Program-made: the position numbers and the translations under genes
The notes under the pieces: generated by a model
Databases searched by the model: none
Told to the model about the DNA's origin: nothing
Seen by the model: the letters and a program-made list of their open reading frames with translations, nothing else
NCBI RefSeq assembly: GCF_003460505.1
Contig: NZ_QTVG01000006.1
Span: forward strand, 1 to 64,000
Direction: 5' to 3'
DNA: 64,000 nt
Origin: Eubacterium sp. AF36-5BH
GTDB lineage: Bacteria; Bacillota; Clostridia; Lachnospirales; Lachnospiraceae
In this document: piece by piece, positions 38,434 through 47,196 of the stretch
How the letters are laid out: every line of letters begins with the position of its first letter
How positions within the stretch are numbered: the stretch's first letter is position 1

Positions 38434-38479
38434 AAGAAAAGATTACTTACATATTTAGCAAGTAATCTTTTCTTTTTTC
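38434..38479 (+). terminator. Attenuator-like terminator in the leader of the LRR genes
   Basis: AAGAAAAGATTACTT (38434-38448) and its exact complement (38460-38474), 11-nt loop, then TTTTT. It lies between the promoter and the ribosome site (AAAGGAGG, from 38482), so it is in the 5' leader rather than at a gene end. It suggests premature termination control, or it marks a short RNA of about 90 nt. Confidence 0.7.
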
Positions 38480-38496
38480 TCAAAGGAGGTTTTTTT

Positions 38497-39450
38497 ATGA
38501 AACAAAAACTATGTAAAGTAACAATGATATTTAGTATATTGGTAACAACAATATTATTTGGGATTAGTGTTAGTGCAAATGATAATATTACTAATATTGA
38601 AGATGTAAAAGGACATGGAACATCATACGATAAGATTTATATTGATGAAAATTATCGTGGTGATGCAGTGTACAACACAAAATACCAATATGTAGATTGT
38701 AAAAAAGAGTTTGTAGTGGCAGAAGGAAATTCAAAATATAAGGCTATAGACGGGGTGCTTTATTCAAAAGATGGAAAGATTTTATATTATTTTCCAAGAA
38801 GTAAATCACAGTCATACAAGTTAATTACAAGTGCCGAAGTTATAGAAAATAAGGCTTTTTATAATTGTACATCATTGAAAAAGATTGATTTAAATAAAGC
38901 AAAAAAAATAAATTCTAATGGAATTTCACAATGCAAAAATCTAAAAGAGATTGTGTCAAATAATATTAGCAGAATTGAAGAACAGGGTATAAATAATACC
39001 GCAATAAAGCAAATAAAGTTAAATCAGAAGGCAAAGCTGGATATACGTGCTGTAGACAGCAATATTTTAATAAAAACTAATAAAAAATTTAAAGAAATAA
39101 AGCCATATGTATATAGCTGTAATAGATGGTATAAGATTTCAAAAGCAAAAGGCTATGATGTTAAGAGCGTAATATATAGTGGATTTAAACCAAAAGACAA
39201 GAAAATTGTAAGGGCAAAAACATCAAAAAATGTCTATGACAAGAAAATAAGAAAAAAAGTTTTAAATAAATTTAGAGAATTAAATTACGACTTTAGATAT
39301 GACAAAAATTTAAAAATAGATTTTTTTTCGGAGTATAAGCACTATTTTATAAAAACAAAGGTAAGGGCCTATAAATACATAAAGAATAAAAAAGTGTATA
39401 CAAAGTGGAGTGATTATATGGTTTATGATTCATGGCATGATGCAGATTAA
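38497..39450 (+). CDS. Secreted BspA-type leucine-rich-repeat protein
   Basis: 317 aa with a signal peptide (1-26, ending SVSAND). After a short lead, residues about 60-180 carry LRR_5-type repeats (DGVLYSKDGKILYYFPRSK, VIENKAFYNCTSLKKIDL, ISRIEEQGINNTAIKQIKL). The last 130 residues are Lys-rich with YKWxK-type beta structure. Half of the repeat region looks degenerate compared with the next gene, its paralogue. Surface location is predicted; no sortase motif. Strong AAAGGAGG ribosome site. Function unknown, perhaps adhesion. Confidence 0.82.
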   Translation: MKQKLCKVTMIFSILVTTILFGISVSANDNITNIEDVKGHGTSYDKIYIDENYRGDAVYNTKYQYVDCKKEFVVAEGNSKYKAIDGVLYSKDGKILYYFPRSKSQSYKLITSAEVIENKAFYNCTSLKKIDLNKAKKINSNGISQCKNLKEIVSNNISRIEEQGINNTAIKQIKLNQKAKLDIRAVDSNILIKTNKKFKEIKPYVYSCNRWYKISKAKGYDVKSVIYSGFKPKDKKIVRAKTSKNVYDKKIRKKVLNKFRELNYDFRYDKNLKIDFFSEYKHYFIKTKVRAYKYIKNKKVYTKWSDYMVYDSWHDAD

Positions 39451-39464
39451 AGGAGGAGAAAGTT

Positions 39465-40550
39465 ATGAAAAAATTCTTACTAATATTATTAGCGTTTACT
39501 ATGTGTTTTCAGGTAAATATTGTAGGTGCCAGCGAGAATACAGGCGGTGAAGTGAGCATAGATAAAATTCAGCATGGCTCAGATTACAGAGTAATAACAA
39601 TAGACAAAAATTATACCGGAAGTATAGATGAAATTTGGCATTGGACAATGAATAGCATTGAAAGTGTAAATGTTGATAAAGACAATCCTAAGTATATGTC
39701 AGAAGATGGAATTTTATTTTCAAAAGACAAAAAGACTATACTTTATTATCCAAGACAAAAGAATATTGGTGGTAGCTATACCATCCCTGAAACAGTTGAG
39801 AAAATAGCGGAACATGCATTTAATAATGCACAGTTGAAAACTATCAAAATGGAAGACAACATTACTTCAATAGGTACTTATGCATTTGCCGGTTGCGGAG
39901 TTGTAGATATAACGGTTCCTAAGAAAGTTAAAGTGATAGCAGAACATGCATTTGCAGGAAGTTACATAAAGAATATCGACTTAAATAATGTAAACAAAAT
40001 AAAAGACTATGCATTTTCAGAATGTAATTATCTAACAAAAATCAATTTAAAAAATGTTAAAGATGTTGGAAAAGAGGCTTTTGCAAACTGTGGCAAACTT
40101 AAGACAGTTAAAGGTCCTAAAGTAAAAAACATTGGAAAAAATGCTTTCTACACAGCCAAAGTAAAGAAAATTTATTTGCCCAATTCAGTGAAAATGGCTG
40201 AAAGAGCATTGAATACTGTTACAAAAATAAGCTACACTAAATCTTTTAAAAAGATAAAGCCTTATATGTTATATCCATTTACTTGGAATGATGTTGACAC
40301 AGCTAAAGGTTATCAGGTAAAAATAACTATTAGTAGTAAAAAGAATAAAAAAATCAAAAAGACTTTTGTGGAGAAAACTAAAAAAAGTTACATTCCAAGT
40401 TATGGTAAACTTGACAGAAAAATGGGCAAGTTTGTAAGCAAAAATAAAATTGCACCTAAAGACGTAAAAAGCATATTCCAATATAGAGCGTATAGAAAAA
40501 AAGGTGGCAAGACATTGTACACAAAATGGAGCAATGTTGTGAAATTATAA
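39465..40550 (+). CDS. Secreted BspA-type leucine-rich-repeat protein, paralogue
   Basis: 361 aa, signal peptide 1-23 (ending VGAS). Residues 55-255 hold seven or so LRR_5 repeats (GILFSKDKKTILYYPRQK, KIAEHAFNNAQLKTIKM, DVGKEAFANCGKLKTV). The tail (about 265-361) resembles an Ig/FN3-like stretch: WNDVDTAKGYQVKITISS and LYTKWSNVVKL. 14 bases after the previous gene, ribosome site AAAGGAGGAG, so one operon. The shared order signal peptide, D-x-ILYYPR repeat and TKWS-type tail shows a tandem duplication. Confidence 0.84.
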   Translation: MKKFLLILLAFTMCFQVNIVGASENTGGEVSIDKIQHGSDYRVITIDKNYTGSIDEIWHWTMNSIESVNVDKDNPKYMSEDGILFSKDKKTILYYPRQKNIGGSYTIPETVEKIAEHAFNNAQLKTIKMEDNITSIGTYAFAGCGVVDITVPKKVKVIAEHAFAGSYIKNIDLNNVNKIKDYAFSECNYLTKINLKNVKDVGKEAFANCGKLKTVKGPKVKNIGKNAFYTAKVKKIYLPNSVKMAERALNTVTKISYTKSFKKIKPYMLYPFTWNDVDTAKGYQVKITISSKKNKKIKKTFVEKTKKSYIPSYGKLDRKMGKFVSKNKIAPKDVKSIFQYRAYRKKGGKTLYTKWSNVVKL

Positions 40551-40588
40551 AGATAGCTTATAAAGAGAGTGTATTAATAACTAATAAT

Positions 40589-40646
40589 ATAAATTTTAAA
40601 TTTATATTGATAATTAGAAGCTCTGGAAATGTATTTCCAGAGCTTT
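40589..40646 (+). terminator. Terminator after the LRR operon, paralogous to the FMN riboswitch terminator
   Basis: GCTCTGGAAAT-GT-ATTTCCAGAGC (40620-40643) is preceded by TTATATTGATAATTA. The same combination (TTATATTGATAGTTA, GCTCTGGAAA...TTTCCAGAGC) is the terminator after the FMN riboswitch at 42176-42231. Next to it lies a second hairpin, AATAAGAAATT / AATTTCTTATT (40653-40683). Confidence 0.8.
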
Positions 40647-40699
40647 GTTATATAATAAGAAATTCCTTCAAAATTTCTTATTATATAAAAAACGTTCCA

Positions 40700-40790
40700 C
40701 TATGGATGCCCACTCGCGCGAAAGGAAAAATGTTGCTAAAGCAACACGCACTCGGTGCGTAGAATGTCGTAAGCGACATCCTTTCTTGTA
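40700..40790. repeat. GC-rich palindromic island, copy 1
   Basis: A GC-rich block with short inverted repeats: GTTGCTAAAGCAAC, CGCACTCGGTGCG and TGTCGTAAGCGACA. The end, CACGCACTCGGTGCGTAGAA then TGTCGTAAGCGACA, is related to CACGCACTCAGCGCAAAGAA then TGTCACAAGCGACA at about 42439-42474. Confidence 0.6.
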
Positions 40791-40902
40791 GAAATTTGAA
40801 ATTTGGTGTTATTAGCTGGTGTTTCGAAGAATTTATTGAACATAGACTATTGTGTGTTATAATTAAAGATAATTGTCAAAATTTAGGAGGGAAGAGCGAA
40901 AA

Positions 40903-42003
40903 ATGGAAATAAAAAAAATGAGAAAATCAAATATCGAGTTGTTGAGAATTGTTTTGATTATAATGGTAATAGCACATCATTAGGTGGTAAATTCCGGTAT
41001 AAAAGCGTTCTTTACACCAGCTAAAATGTCAGCAAAAATGATAGGGATAGAAATATTCGGATGTGGTGGAAAGATTGCTATTGATGGCTTTATAATCATA
41101 ACAGGTTTTTTTATGTGTAAACAATCAGTCACATTATTAAAGTGGTGTAATTTGGTTGTGAAATATGCTTTTTACTTTCTGGTAATTAATGGGGCTTTTC
41201 TGATTGCAGGATATTATCCTTTAGGAAAATATAATCTGTTGTATGGATTTGTTCCTTTTATAAAAAACTATGGAACAGGATATGATAGTTTTGTAGCTTT
41301 ATATTTGGCATTATTTTTGTTGATTCCTTTTATTAATAAGCTTATAAATGCTATGAATAAAAAGGAAATGATTATATTACTATCTATTTTAATAGCATTA
41401 TATTCTATTTTTAGCACGTTCTTTTTTCAGATAGACAGTGAGGGATATTTATTTGTTAGAGACAATTTTGAAGGATTGGGATGGTACATTACAGTATATT
41501 TAATTGGAGCTTTTATAAGAAAATATGGTAACAAAAAATGGGATAATTTTAGAGTGGGATTAGTAGGCACAATTATTTCTGCTGTAGTAATATGTATTAG
41601 CATCTATGTGTTTAATTACACAATGAAAATTGATATATATCATTTTGTCATTGGAGCTAATAAATTTATGGCTATTACAATGGCAATTATGTTATTTATC
41701 TTATTTAAGAACATAAATATTAAAAATAGCAAAATAATTAATACATTGTCAAAAACAACATTCGGTATTTTATTGATACATGCTAACAGTGACACGATGA
41801 GATACTTTTTATGGAATGATATTATCAAGTGTCCGGAAAAGTATTTGGAAGGTGGAGCAATGTTAATAGTGAGTGCAATCACAAGTGTTATTTTGATTTT
41901 TATTGTATGTGCGTGCATAGACATTATATGTGAAAAATTTTTGAATAAGGTAGTAATGAGCAAATTAAAGAATATAAAAATATTAAACAAGGAATTGTAT
42001 TAA
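40903..42003 (+). pseudogene. Acyltransferase-3 family membrane protein with in-frame TAG
   Basis: Reading starts at ATG 40903 with TAGGAGGGAAG upstream. The first 26 codons (SNIELLRIVLIIMVIAHH) are the typical start of OatA/WecH-type acyltransferases. A TAG at 40981-40983 follows the His-His pair, where the family usually has Tyr (HHYVVNSG); one base change from TAT or TAC explains it. The frame then continues for 339 codons with ten hydrophobic segments to 42003. Such enzymes O-acetylate surface polysaccharides or peptidoglycan. Re-initiation at GTG 40984 would lose the catalytic His region, so the gene is probably inactive. Confidence 0.82.
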
Positions 42004-42012
42004 AAAATAAAG

Positions 42013-42041
42013 TTGACATTTAGATATATGTAGAGTATAGT
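42013..42041 (+). promoter_or_regulatory. Promoter of the riboflavin operon
   Basis: TTGACA (42013-42018), 17 bases, TATAGT (42036-42041), about 20 bases before the FMN riboswitch. Confidence 0.82.
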
Positions 42042-42061
42042 CTTAAATGAAAATTGAATAA

Positions 42062-42168
42062 ATCTTCAGGGCAGGGTGCGATTCCCTACCGGTGGTAAAG
42101 CCCACGAGCCGGAAGGCATGATTCGGTGAAACTCCGAAGCCGACAGTAAAGTCTGGATGAAAGAAGAT
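42062..42168 (+). ncRNA. FMN riboswitch (RFN element)
   Basis: Outer stem ATCTTC (42062-42067) / GAAGAT (42163-42168). Conserved parts follow in order: AGGGCAGGGTG, ATTCCCTACCGGTGGTAA, AGCCCACGAGCC, GATTCGGTGAAACTCCGAAGCC, GACAGTAAAGTCTGGATG. It binds FMN and lowers expression of the rib genes by terminator formation (42205-42228). Confidence 0.97.
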
Positions 42169-42204
42169 ATGGAATAAATTTAAAATTTATATTGATAGTT
42201 ATAT

Positions 42205-42235
42205 GCTCTGGAAAGATATTTCCAGAGCTTTTTTT
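42205..42235 (+). terminator. Terminator of the FMN riboswitch
   Basis: GCTCTGGAAA (42205-42214), GATA loop, TTTCCAGAGC (42219-42228), then seven T. The expression platform of the riboswitch; a near copy lies at 40620-40643. Confidence 0.88.
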
Positions 42236-42380
42236 GAATAATAATATGTTTGGCAGATATGTTCAAAATTAGTAATTATCATATAGCAAATTTAAAATGA
42301 AATAATGTTAATAATTACTTCAATAATTTACTTAAATGTTAATCAGTATTAACAGGAATTGATTAGATAACATAGATTGA

Positions 42381-42412
42381 AAAAAGCCCTGAGCATATGC
42401 TCAGGGCTTTTT
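42381..42412 (+). terminator. Second terminator between riboswitch and ribD
   Basis: Perfect 32-bp palindrome AAAAAGCCCTGAGCAT and its complement, ending in five T. It stands 98 bases before ribD, after the riboswitch terminator, so transcripts must pass two terminators. The 145 bases between them are AT-rich without a recognised promoter. Confidence 0.85.
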
Positions 42413-42435
42413 ATGTAATAAGAAAATAGTTGCAG

Positions 42436-42474
42436 ACGGGCACGCACTCAGCGCAAAGAATGTCACAAGCGACA
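42436..42474. repeat. GC-rich palindromic island, copy 2
   Basis: CACGCACTCAGCGCAAAGAA then TGTCACAAGCGACA; relative of the element at 40700-40790. It lies just before the ribD ribosome site. Confidence 0.5.
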
Positions 42475-42509
42475 ATCTTCATTATTTACACAAAATCAGG
42501 AGGTGAAAA

Positions 42510-43598
42510 ATGAATTCTGAATATTATATGAGAATGGCACTGGATTTAGCAAAAAAAGGAATGGGTTATACATCACCGAATCCAATGGTAGGTGCCGTTA
42601 TTGTGAAAAATGGAAAAGTTATTGGCAAAGGCTACCACCACAAGTATGGTGATTTGCATGGGGAAAGAGATGCTCTTGCAAACGCCACTGATGATGTGAC
42701 GGGAGCTACCATGTATGTTACATTGGAGCCTTGTTGCCACAAAGGAAAACAGCCACCATGTGTGGAGGCAATTATTCAGGCTGGTATAAAGAAAGTTTGT
42801 GTAGGTTCAGATGATCCTAATCCATTAGTAGCAGGCAAAGGAATTAAGATTTTACAGGATAATGGAATAGAAGTTGAACCCCATATTTTAAAAGAAGAAT
42901 GTGACAGTTTAAATAAAGTTTTTTTCCACTATATTCAAACAAAAACACCGTATGTAATTTTAAAATATGCAATGACTATTGATGGGAAAATTGCTACTTA
43001 CACAGGAGAGTCTAAGTGGATTACAGGGGAAAAAGCCAGAGAGCATGTACATAATAATAGACATAGATACAGTGGAATTATGGTAGGGGTTAAAACAGTG
43101 TTGGAAGATAATCCAATGCTTACCTGCAGAATCCCTGAAGGTGTAAATCCAACAAGAATTATATGTGATACTAATTTAAGAACACCTATTGAATCGAATA
43201 TTGTACAGTCAGCAAAAGATATTCAAACAATAATTGCAACGGGAAATGTTGAAGAAGAAAAGGTGAAAATTTATGAAGAGCTAGGATGCAAAATTCTTCA
43301 GCTACCTGATGAAAATGGCAAAGTAAGTTTGGAAAGCCTGATGAAAAAATTAGGGGAGATGAATATTGACAGTGTCATTGTTGAAGGTGGTGGAACTCTT
43401 AACTGGTCAATGGTATCCAAGGGACTTGTTAATAAAACAGAAATTTACATTGCACCTAAAATTTTTGGCGGGAAAGATGCCAAGACACCGGTTGAAGGAC
43501 AGGGATTTAAGTTGCCAGCCGAAAGCTTAAAACTTGAAAAAAGTAAGGTCAGCATTCTTGGTGAAGATATTTTAATTGAAAGTTACATAAAGGAGTGA
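42510..43598 (+). CDS. ribD: Bifunctional riboflavin biosynthesis deaminase/reductase RibD
   Basis: 362 aa. Deaminase domain (1-145) with the zinc motifs GDLHGERDAL (HxE) and TLEPCCHKGKQPPC; reductase domain (146-362) with KYAMTIDGKIATYTGESKWITG and VIVEGGGTLNWSMV. It carries out the second and third steps from GTP-derived pyrimidine towards lumazine. AGGAGG lies 7 bases before the ATG. First gene of the FMN-riboswitch operon; ribE starts 5 bases after its stop. Confidence 0.97.
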   Translation: MNSEYYMRMALDLAKKGMGYTSPNPMVGAVIVKNGKVIGKGYHHKYGDLHGERDALANATDDVTGATMYVTLEPCCHKGKQPPCVEAIIQAGIKKVCVGSDDPNPLVAGKGIKILQDNGIEVEPHILKEECDSLNKVFFHYIQTKTPYVILKYAMTIDGKIATYTGESKWITGEKAREHVHNNRHRYSGIMVGVKTVLEDNPMLTCRIPEGVNPTRIICDTNLRTPIESNIVQSAKDIQTIIATGNVEEEKVKIYEELGCKILQLPDENGKVSLESLMKKLGEMNIDSVIVEGGGTLNWSMVSKGLVNKTEIYIAPKIFGGKDAKTPVEGQGFKLPAESLKLEKSKVSILGEDILIESYIKE

Positions 43599-43603
43599 GG
43601 CTA

Positions 43604-44308
43604 ATGTTTACAGGAATTATAGAGGAAATGGGGACTGTTAAAACCATAAGAAAATCTGCCAACTCAGCAATATTAACTATTGGCGCTACAAAAGTTTTAG
43701 AAGAAACAAAAATTGGTGACAGCATTGCAGTAAATGGAATCTGCTTAACGGTAACTGAAATAGGAAGTCAGTTTTTCAAAGCTGATGTAATGCATGAAAC
43801 TTTGAGACGTTCATCTTTAAATAATCTGAAAACCGGCAGTAGGGTAAATTTAGAAAGAGCAATGGCTGCTAATGGACGATTTGGTGGTCACATAGTTTCA
43901 GGTCATGTGGATGGTGTAGGCACAATTGCAAAAATAGAAAAAGACGATAATGCAATTTGGTATACCATTAAGACAGCCCCTACAATACTTAAATATATCG
44001 TAGAAAAAGGTTCCATAACAATAGACGGAATCAGCCTTACTGTTGCAAAAGTGAGTAATGAGAATTTCGCAATCTCAGCAATTCCACATACAGTTCAGGT
44101 AACGATTTTAAAAGATAAAAAAGTTGGTGATGTTGTTAATTTGGAAAATGACATTATTGGAAAATATGTGGAACGGTTGATTAGCTTTGGCGGAGGTGTG
44201 GTTGAGTGTCATAATCAATCATTAAAAAATAATGAGTCATCAGACAATAAGCAAACAAAAAGCCATTCAGGAATAACTATGGAGTTTTTAAGTAAGCATG
44301 GTTTTTGA
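43604..44308 (+). CDS. ribE: Riboflavin synthase alpha chain
   Basis: 234 aa from the ATG at 43604, with AAGGAG inside the end of ribD; starting at MFTGIIEEMGTV gives the classical N-terminus. The two lumazine-binding repeats are 1-95 and 96-195 (MHETLRRSS, HIVSGHVDGVGTI, GISLTVAKV). The C-terminal 35 residues (from about 200) go beyond the usual length of about 210-215 and are hydrophilic (NNESSDNKQTKSHSG). It dismutates two lumazines to riboflavin. Confidence 0.96.
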   Translation: MFTGIIEEMGTVKTIRKSANSAILTIGATKVLEETKIGDSIAVNGICLTVTEIGSQFFKADVMHETLRRSSLNNLKTGSRVNLERAMAANGRFGGHIVSGHVDGVGTIAKIEKDDNAIWYTIKTAPTILKYIVEKGSITIDGISLTVAKVSNENFAISAIPHTVQVTILKDKKVGDVVNLENDIIGKYVERLISFGGGVVECHNQSLKNNESSDNKQTKSHSGITMEFLSKHGF

Positions 44309-44326
44309 TAGAAAGAGAGGTAGAAA

Positions 44327-45529
44327 ATGTATCAGTTTAATACAGTAGAAGAAGCTTTAGAAGAATTAAAAAATGGAAAAATTATTTTAGTAACAGATGA
44401 TCCTGACAGAGAAAATGAAGGAGATTTTATATGTGCAGCAGAGTTTGCCACAACTAAAAATATTAATTTTATGGCAACTTATGGAAAGGGACTTATTTGT
44501 ATGCCAATGTCAAAGGAGTATGTGGAAAAACTTAGAATTCCTCAAATGGTTACAAATAATACAGATAATCATGAAACAGCTTTTACAGTTTCAATTGATG
44601 CGGTAGATACAACAACAGGAATTTCAGCAGCAGAACGTTCAATTACAGCTATGAAGTGTGTTGACGAAAATGCAAAACCGGAAGATTTCAGAAGACCGGG
44701 ACATATGTTTCCACTTTTGGCAAAAGATAATGGCGTGTTAGAAAGAAACGGCCACACAGAAGCCACAGTGGATTTGTGCAGATTGGCAGGTCTAAAGGAA
44801 TGTGGACTTTGCTGTGAAATTATGCGTGAAGACGGCACAATGATGAGAACTAAAGAATTAGTTCAGTTGGCTAAGGATATGAATATCAAAATGATTAGCA
44901 TTAAAGATTTACAGCACTACAGAAAAGTACACGAAAAATTAGTGGATAGAGTGACAGTTACAAAAATGCCAACAAAATATGGTGAGTTTACAGCATATGG
45001 ATATGTAAATAAATTAAACGGTGAACACCATATTGCGTTAGTAAAAGGTGATATTGGAGATGGTAAAGACGTTCTTTGCAGAGTTCATTCAGAATGTCTT
45101 ACAGGTGATACTTTTGGTTCCCTTAGATGTGACTGTGGACAGCAGTTTGCTGCCGCAATGACTCAAATTGAAAAAGAAGGCAGAGGAATTTTACTTTATA
45201 TGCGACAGGAAGGTAGAGGCATTGGCTTGATAAATAAATTAAAAGCATACGAGCTTCAGGAAAAAGGCATGGATACTTTGGAAGCAAATTTAGCATTAGG
45301 ATTCAAAGGAGACGAGCGAGAATACTATATCGGCGCTCAGATACTAAGAGATTTAGGCGTAAAAGATTTGAAACTTTTAACAAATAATCCTGACAAAGTA
45401 TACCAGTTAGAAGAATTTGGAATGGAAATATCTAAACGAGTTCCAATTCAAATGGACGCAACAGAATATGACTTATATTACTTAAAAACAAAACAATACA
45501 AAATGGGACATATTCTCCAGTACAAATAA
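44327..45529 (+). CDS. ribBA: Bifunctional DHBP synthase / GTP cyclohydrolase II
   Basis: 400 aa. The DHBP-synthase half (1-200) has [19 protein letters not shown] and [24 protein letters not shown]; the GTP cyclohydrolase II half (205-400) has [19 protein letters not shown] (the zinc cysteines) and [11 protein letters not shown]. It supplies both precursors of riboflavin. Ribosome site AGAGAGG. The stop is followed by a 250-base gap before ribH. Confidence 0.97.
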   Translation: MYQFNTVEEALEELKNGKIILVTDDPDRENEGDFICAAEFATTKNINFMATYGKGLICMPMSKEYVEKLRIPQMVTNNTDNHETAFTVSIDAVDTTTGISAAERSITAMKCVDENAKPEDFRRPGHMFPLLAKDNGVLERNGHTEATVDLCRLAGLKECGLCCEIMREDGTMMRTKELVQLAKDMNIKMISIKDLQHYRKVHEKLVDRVTVTKMPTKYGEFTAYGYVNKLNGEHHIALVKGDIGDGKDVLCRVHSECLTGDTFGSLRCDCGQQFAAAMTQIEKEGRGILLYMRQEGRGIGLINKLKAYELQEKGMDTLEANLALGFKGDEREYYIGAQILRDLGVKDLKLLTNNPDKVYQLEEFGMEISKRVPIQMDATEYDLYYLKTKQYKMGHILQYK

Positions 45530-45592
45530 TAAAAGAGAAGATTAATAAATAATCAAAGACAAAAATAAATAAGTAAAAACAACAACTAAAAA

Positions 45593-45738
45593 TATTCTCT
45601 GCACAGCTAAAGACTTTATAAGAAAGTGCTGTGGAGCCGTCGGTCCATAAAGGCAGCGTAGTCGGCTTTATAGGACCGCTACGAGCGGAACGCAGCGGGA
45701 GCGTGCTTTCGATAAAGTATTTAGCTGGGCAGAGAATA
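45593..45738 (+). repeat. 146-bp structured palindromic element before ribH
   Basis: Nested pairing: TATTCTCTGC...CAGCTAAA with TTTAGCTG...GCAGAGAATA at the ends; ACTTTAT...AGAAAG (45613-45627) with CTTTC-G-ATAAAGT (45706-45719); and an inner hairpin CGGTCCATAAAG (45641-45652) / CTTTATAGGACCG (45666-45678). A second inner hairpin falls in CGCTACGAGCGG. The centre is GC-rich in an AT-rich operon. It is in the transcribed gap between ribBA and ribH and could be a mobile palindrome or a structured RNA. Confidence 0.75.
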
Positions 45739-45782
45739 GGGGATAGTGTTGACATATTAAGATATGAAAGGTAGGAAAGAAA

Positions 45783-46247
45783 ATGAATATTTTAGAAGGA
45801 AAAGTAGTAGCAGAAGGCATGAAAGTTGGAATTGTAGTGGCAAGGTTTAATGAGTTCATTACATCAAAATTGCTTAGTGGAGCAATTGACGGTTTGGTAA
45901 GACATGATGTAAACGAAGATGATGTAGACGTTGCATGGGTGCCAGGTGCTTTTGAAATTCCACTTGTTGCATCAAAAATGGCAAAAAGCAGAAAATATGA
46001 TGCTGTAATTTGTTTAGGAGCTGTTATTAGAGGAAGCACAAGTCACTATGATTATGTTTGCAATGAAGTATCAAAAGGTATTGCAGCAGTTTCAATGGAA
46101 AATGATATACCTGTAATGTTTGGTGTAATTACTACAGAAAATATTGAACAGGCAATTGAACGTTCAGGAAGCAAGGCTGGAAACAAAGGATACGAGTGTG
46201 CACTTGGCGCTATTGAAATGGTAAATCTAATTAGAAAAATAAAATAA
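45783..46247 (+). CDS. ribH: 6,7-dimethyl-8-ribityllumazine synthase
   Basis: 154 aa. [54 protein letters not shown] and [24 protein letters not shown] are classical lumazine-synthase stretches. It joins the two RibBA/RibD products and forms large capsids or pentamers. The ribosome site GAAAGGTAGGAAAG is moderate. The last gene of the rib cluster, separated from ribBA by the structured element. Confidence 0.97.
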   Translation: MNILEGKVVAEGMKVGIVVARFNEFITSKLLSGAIDGLVRHDVNEDDVDVAWVPGAFEIPLVASKMAKSRKYDAVICLGAVIRGSTSHYDYVCNEVSKGIAAVSMENDIPVMFGVITTENIEQAIERSGSKAGNKGYECALGAIEMVNLIRKIK

Positions 46248-46493
46248 TATTAATTTACAAATTTAAAAAATTGCATAAAATAATTACAACCTAAATGCAA
46301 AATAGTGAGATTTTCTGCTGAAAAAAACATCTGTTGGTGGTATACTAATCATAATAAAAAAGTATGATTTAAATTTTAACCAGGATTTAATTTTAAACAA
46401 TAATGTTGCAAAAATATTGGATTTTATCGGATTCAAATTTAAATAGCAAAGGTAAATTTCGGAAGAAATGAAAGTACAAAGGGGTGAAATTTT

Positions 46494-46922
46494 ATGCACA
46501 GGGACAATGAAAAAATCGATGCAGGGTTAAAAGAAAACTACAGAATCGAGGAAGCTATTGAGGCACTACAAAAAGAAAGCAGCTATGAAATGTTGGCACA
46601 TACTCTTACGGTTATTCGTAGAACAATGACAAAGAAAGCACAGATGATTATAGCTGTGGAGCCACCAAGGGGAGATAATCAGATAAGATTACAGGTTGTG
46701 GAAACTCCTGATGGCAAGAAATGGTGGGCAGCGTTTACAAGTTTTGATGAGGAAATGAAAGGTGGAAATCAGGTAATGTCCACATTCCTTGCAGACATGG
46801 ATCAATTGTTGAAATCATCTTTAAGTGCAAATGATATTGAAGGTGTAATTTTTAATCCATGGAACAAAACAATAATGCTAAATAAGAAATTAATTAATAT
46901 TGTATTAGGAAACATTGTGTAA
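46494..46922 (+). CDS. SseB-like protein
   Basis: 142 aa, soluble. EEAIEALQKESSYEMLAHTLTV, LQVVETPDGKKWWAAFTSFDEE and GVIFNPWNKTIMLNKKLI resemble the SseB N-terminal domain family. The role of this family is poorly known (enhanced serine sensitivity in E. coli). Ribosome site AAGGGGTG. Followed by three imperfect 40-bp repeats. Confidence 0.7.
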   Translation: MHRDNEKIDAGLKENYRIEEAIEALQKESSYEMLAHTLTVIRRTMTKKAQMIIAVEPPRGDNQIRLQVVETPDGKKWWAAFTSFDEEMKGGNQVMSTFLADMDQLLKSSLSANDIEGVIFNPWNKTIMLNKKLINIVLGNIV

Positions 46923-46927
46923 AACAG

Positions 46928-47036
46928 GACAGGTTGTTGATTTATTATAAATGAAAAGATAACAGAATAGGTTGTTAATCTGTTATAAATGAAAATAAGA
47001 AAATAGGTCAGGTTGTTAATTCATAAATGGGAAGAA
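46928..47036. repeat. Imperfect 40-bp tandem repeats
   Basis: Three copies of a unit GACAGGTTGTTGATTTATTA-like followed by TAAATGAAAA, beginning near 46928, 46970 and 47010. No coding frame. Confidence 0.6.
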
Positions 47037-47050
47037 TACAATAGATAAAA

Positions 47051-47123
47051 AACAAGCAGTCATAAATTACTAAAATGGTACGAATACTTAACCATTATTG
47101 TTAGTAGTTTATGAATGCTTGTT
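47051..47123. terminator. Long-arm hairpin between convergent genes
   Basis: Left arm 47051-47073 begins AACAAGCAGTCATAAATTAC and right arm 47101-47123 ends ATGCTTGTT; they pair with two mismatches in 23, around a loop of 27 nt. A/T-rich sequence on both sides. Same design as 5074-5163. Confidence 0.65.
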
Positions 47124-47196
47124 GTTTAAAAATATAATTACACTAGCAAACACGCATTTGACCTGTAAGTTAGTAAATTATATTCTTTATAATTTT

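Noticed and set aside
40981..40983. Recoding of TAG as pyrrolysine or another amino acid
   Set aside because: A nonsense mutation of Tyr explains it more simply; no pyl genes are present, and other genes in the window end in TAG normally.
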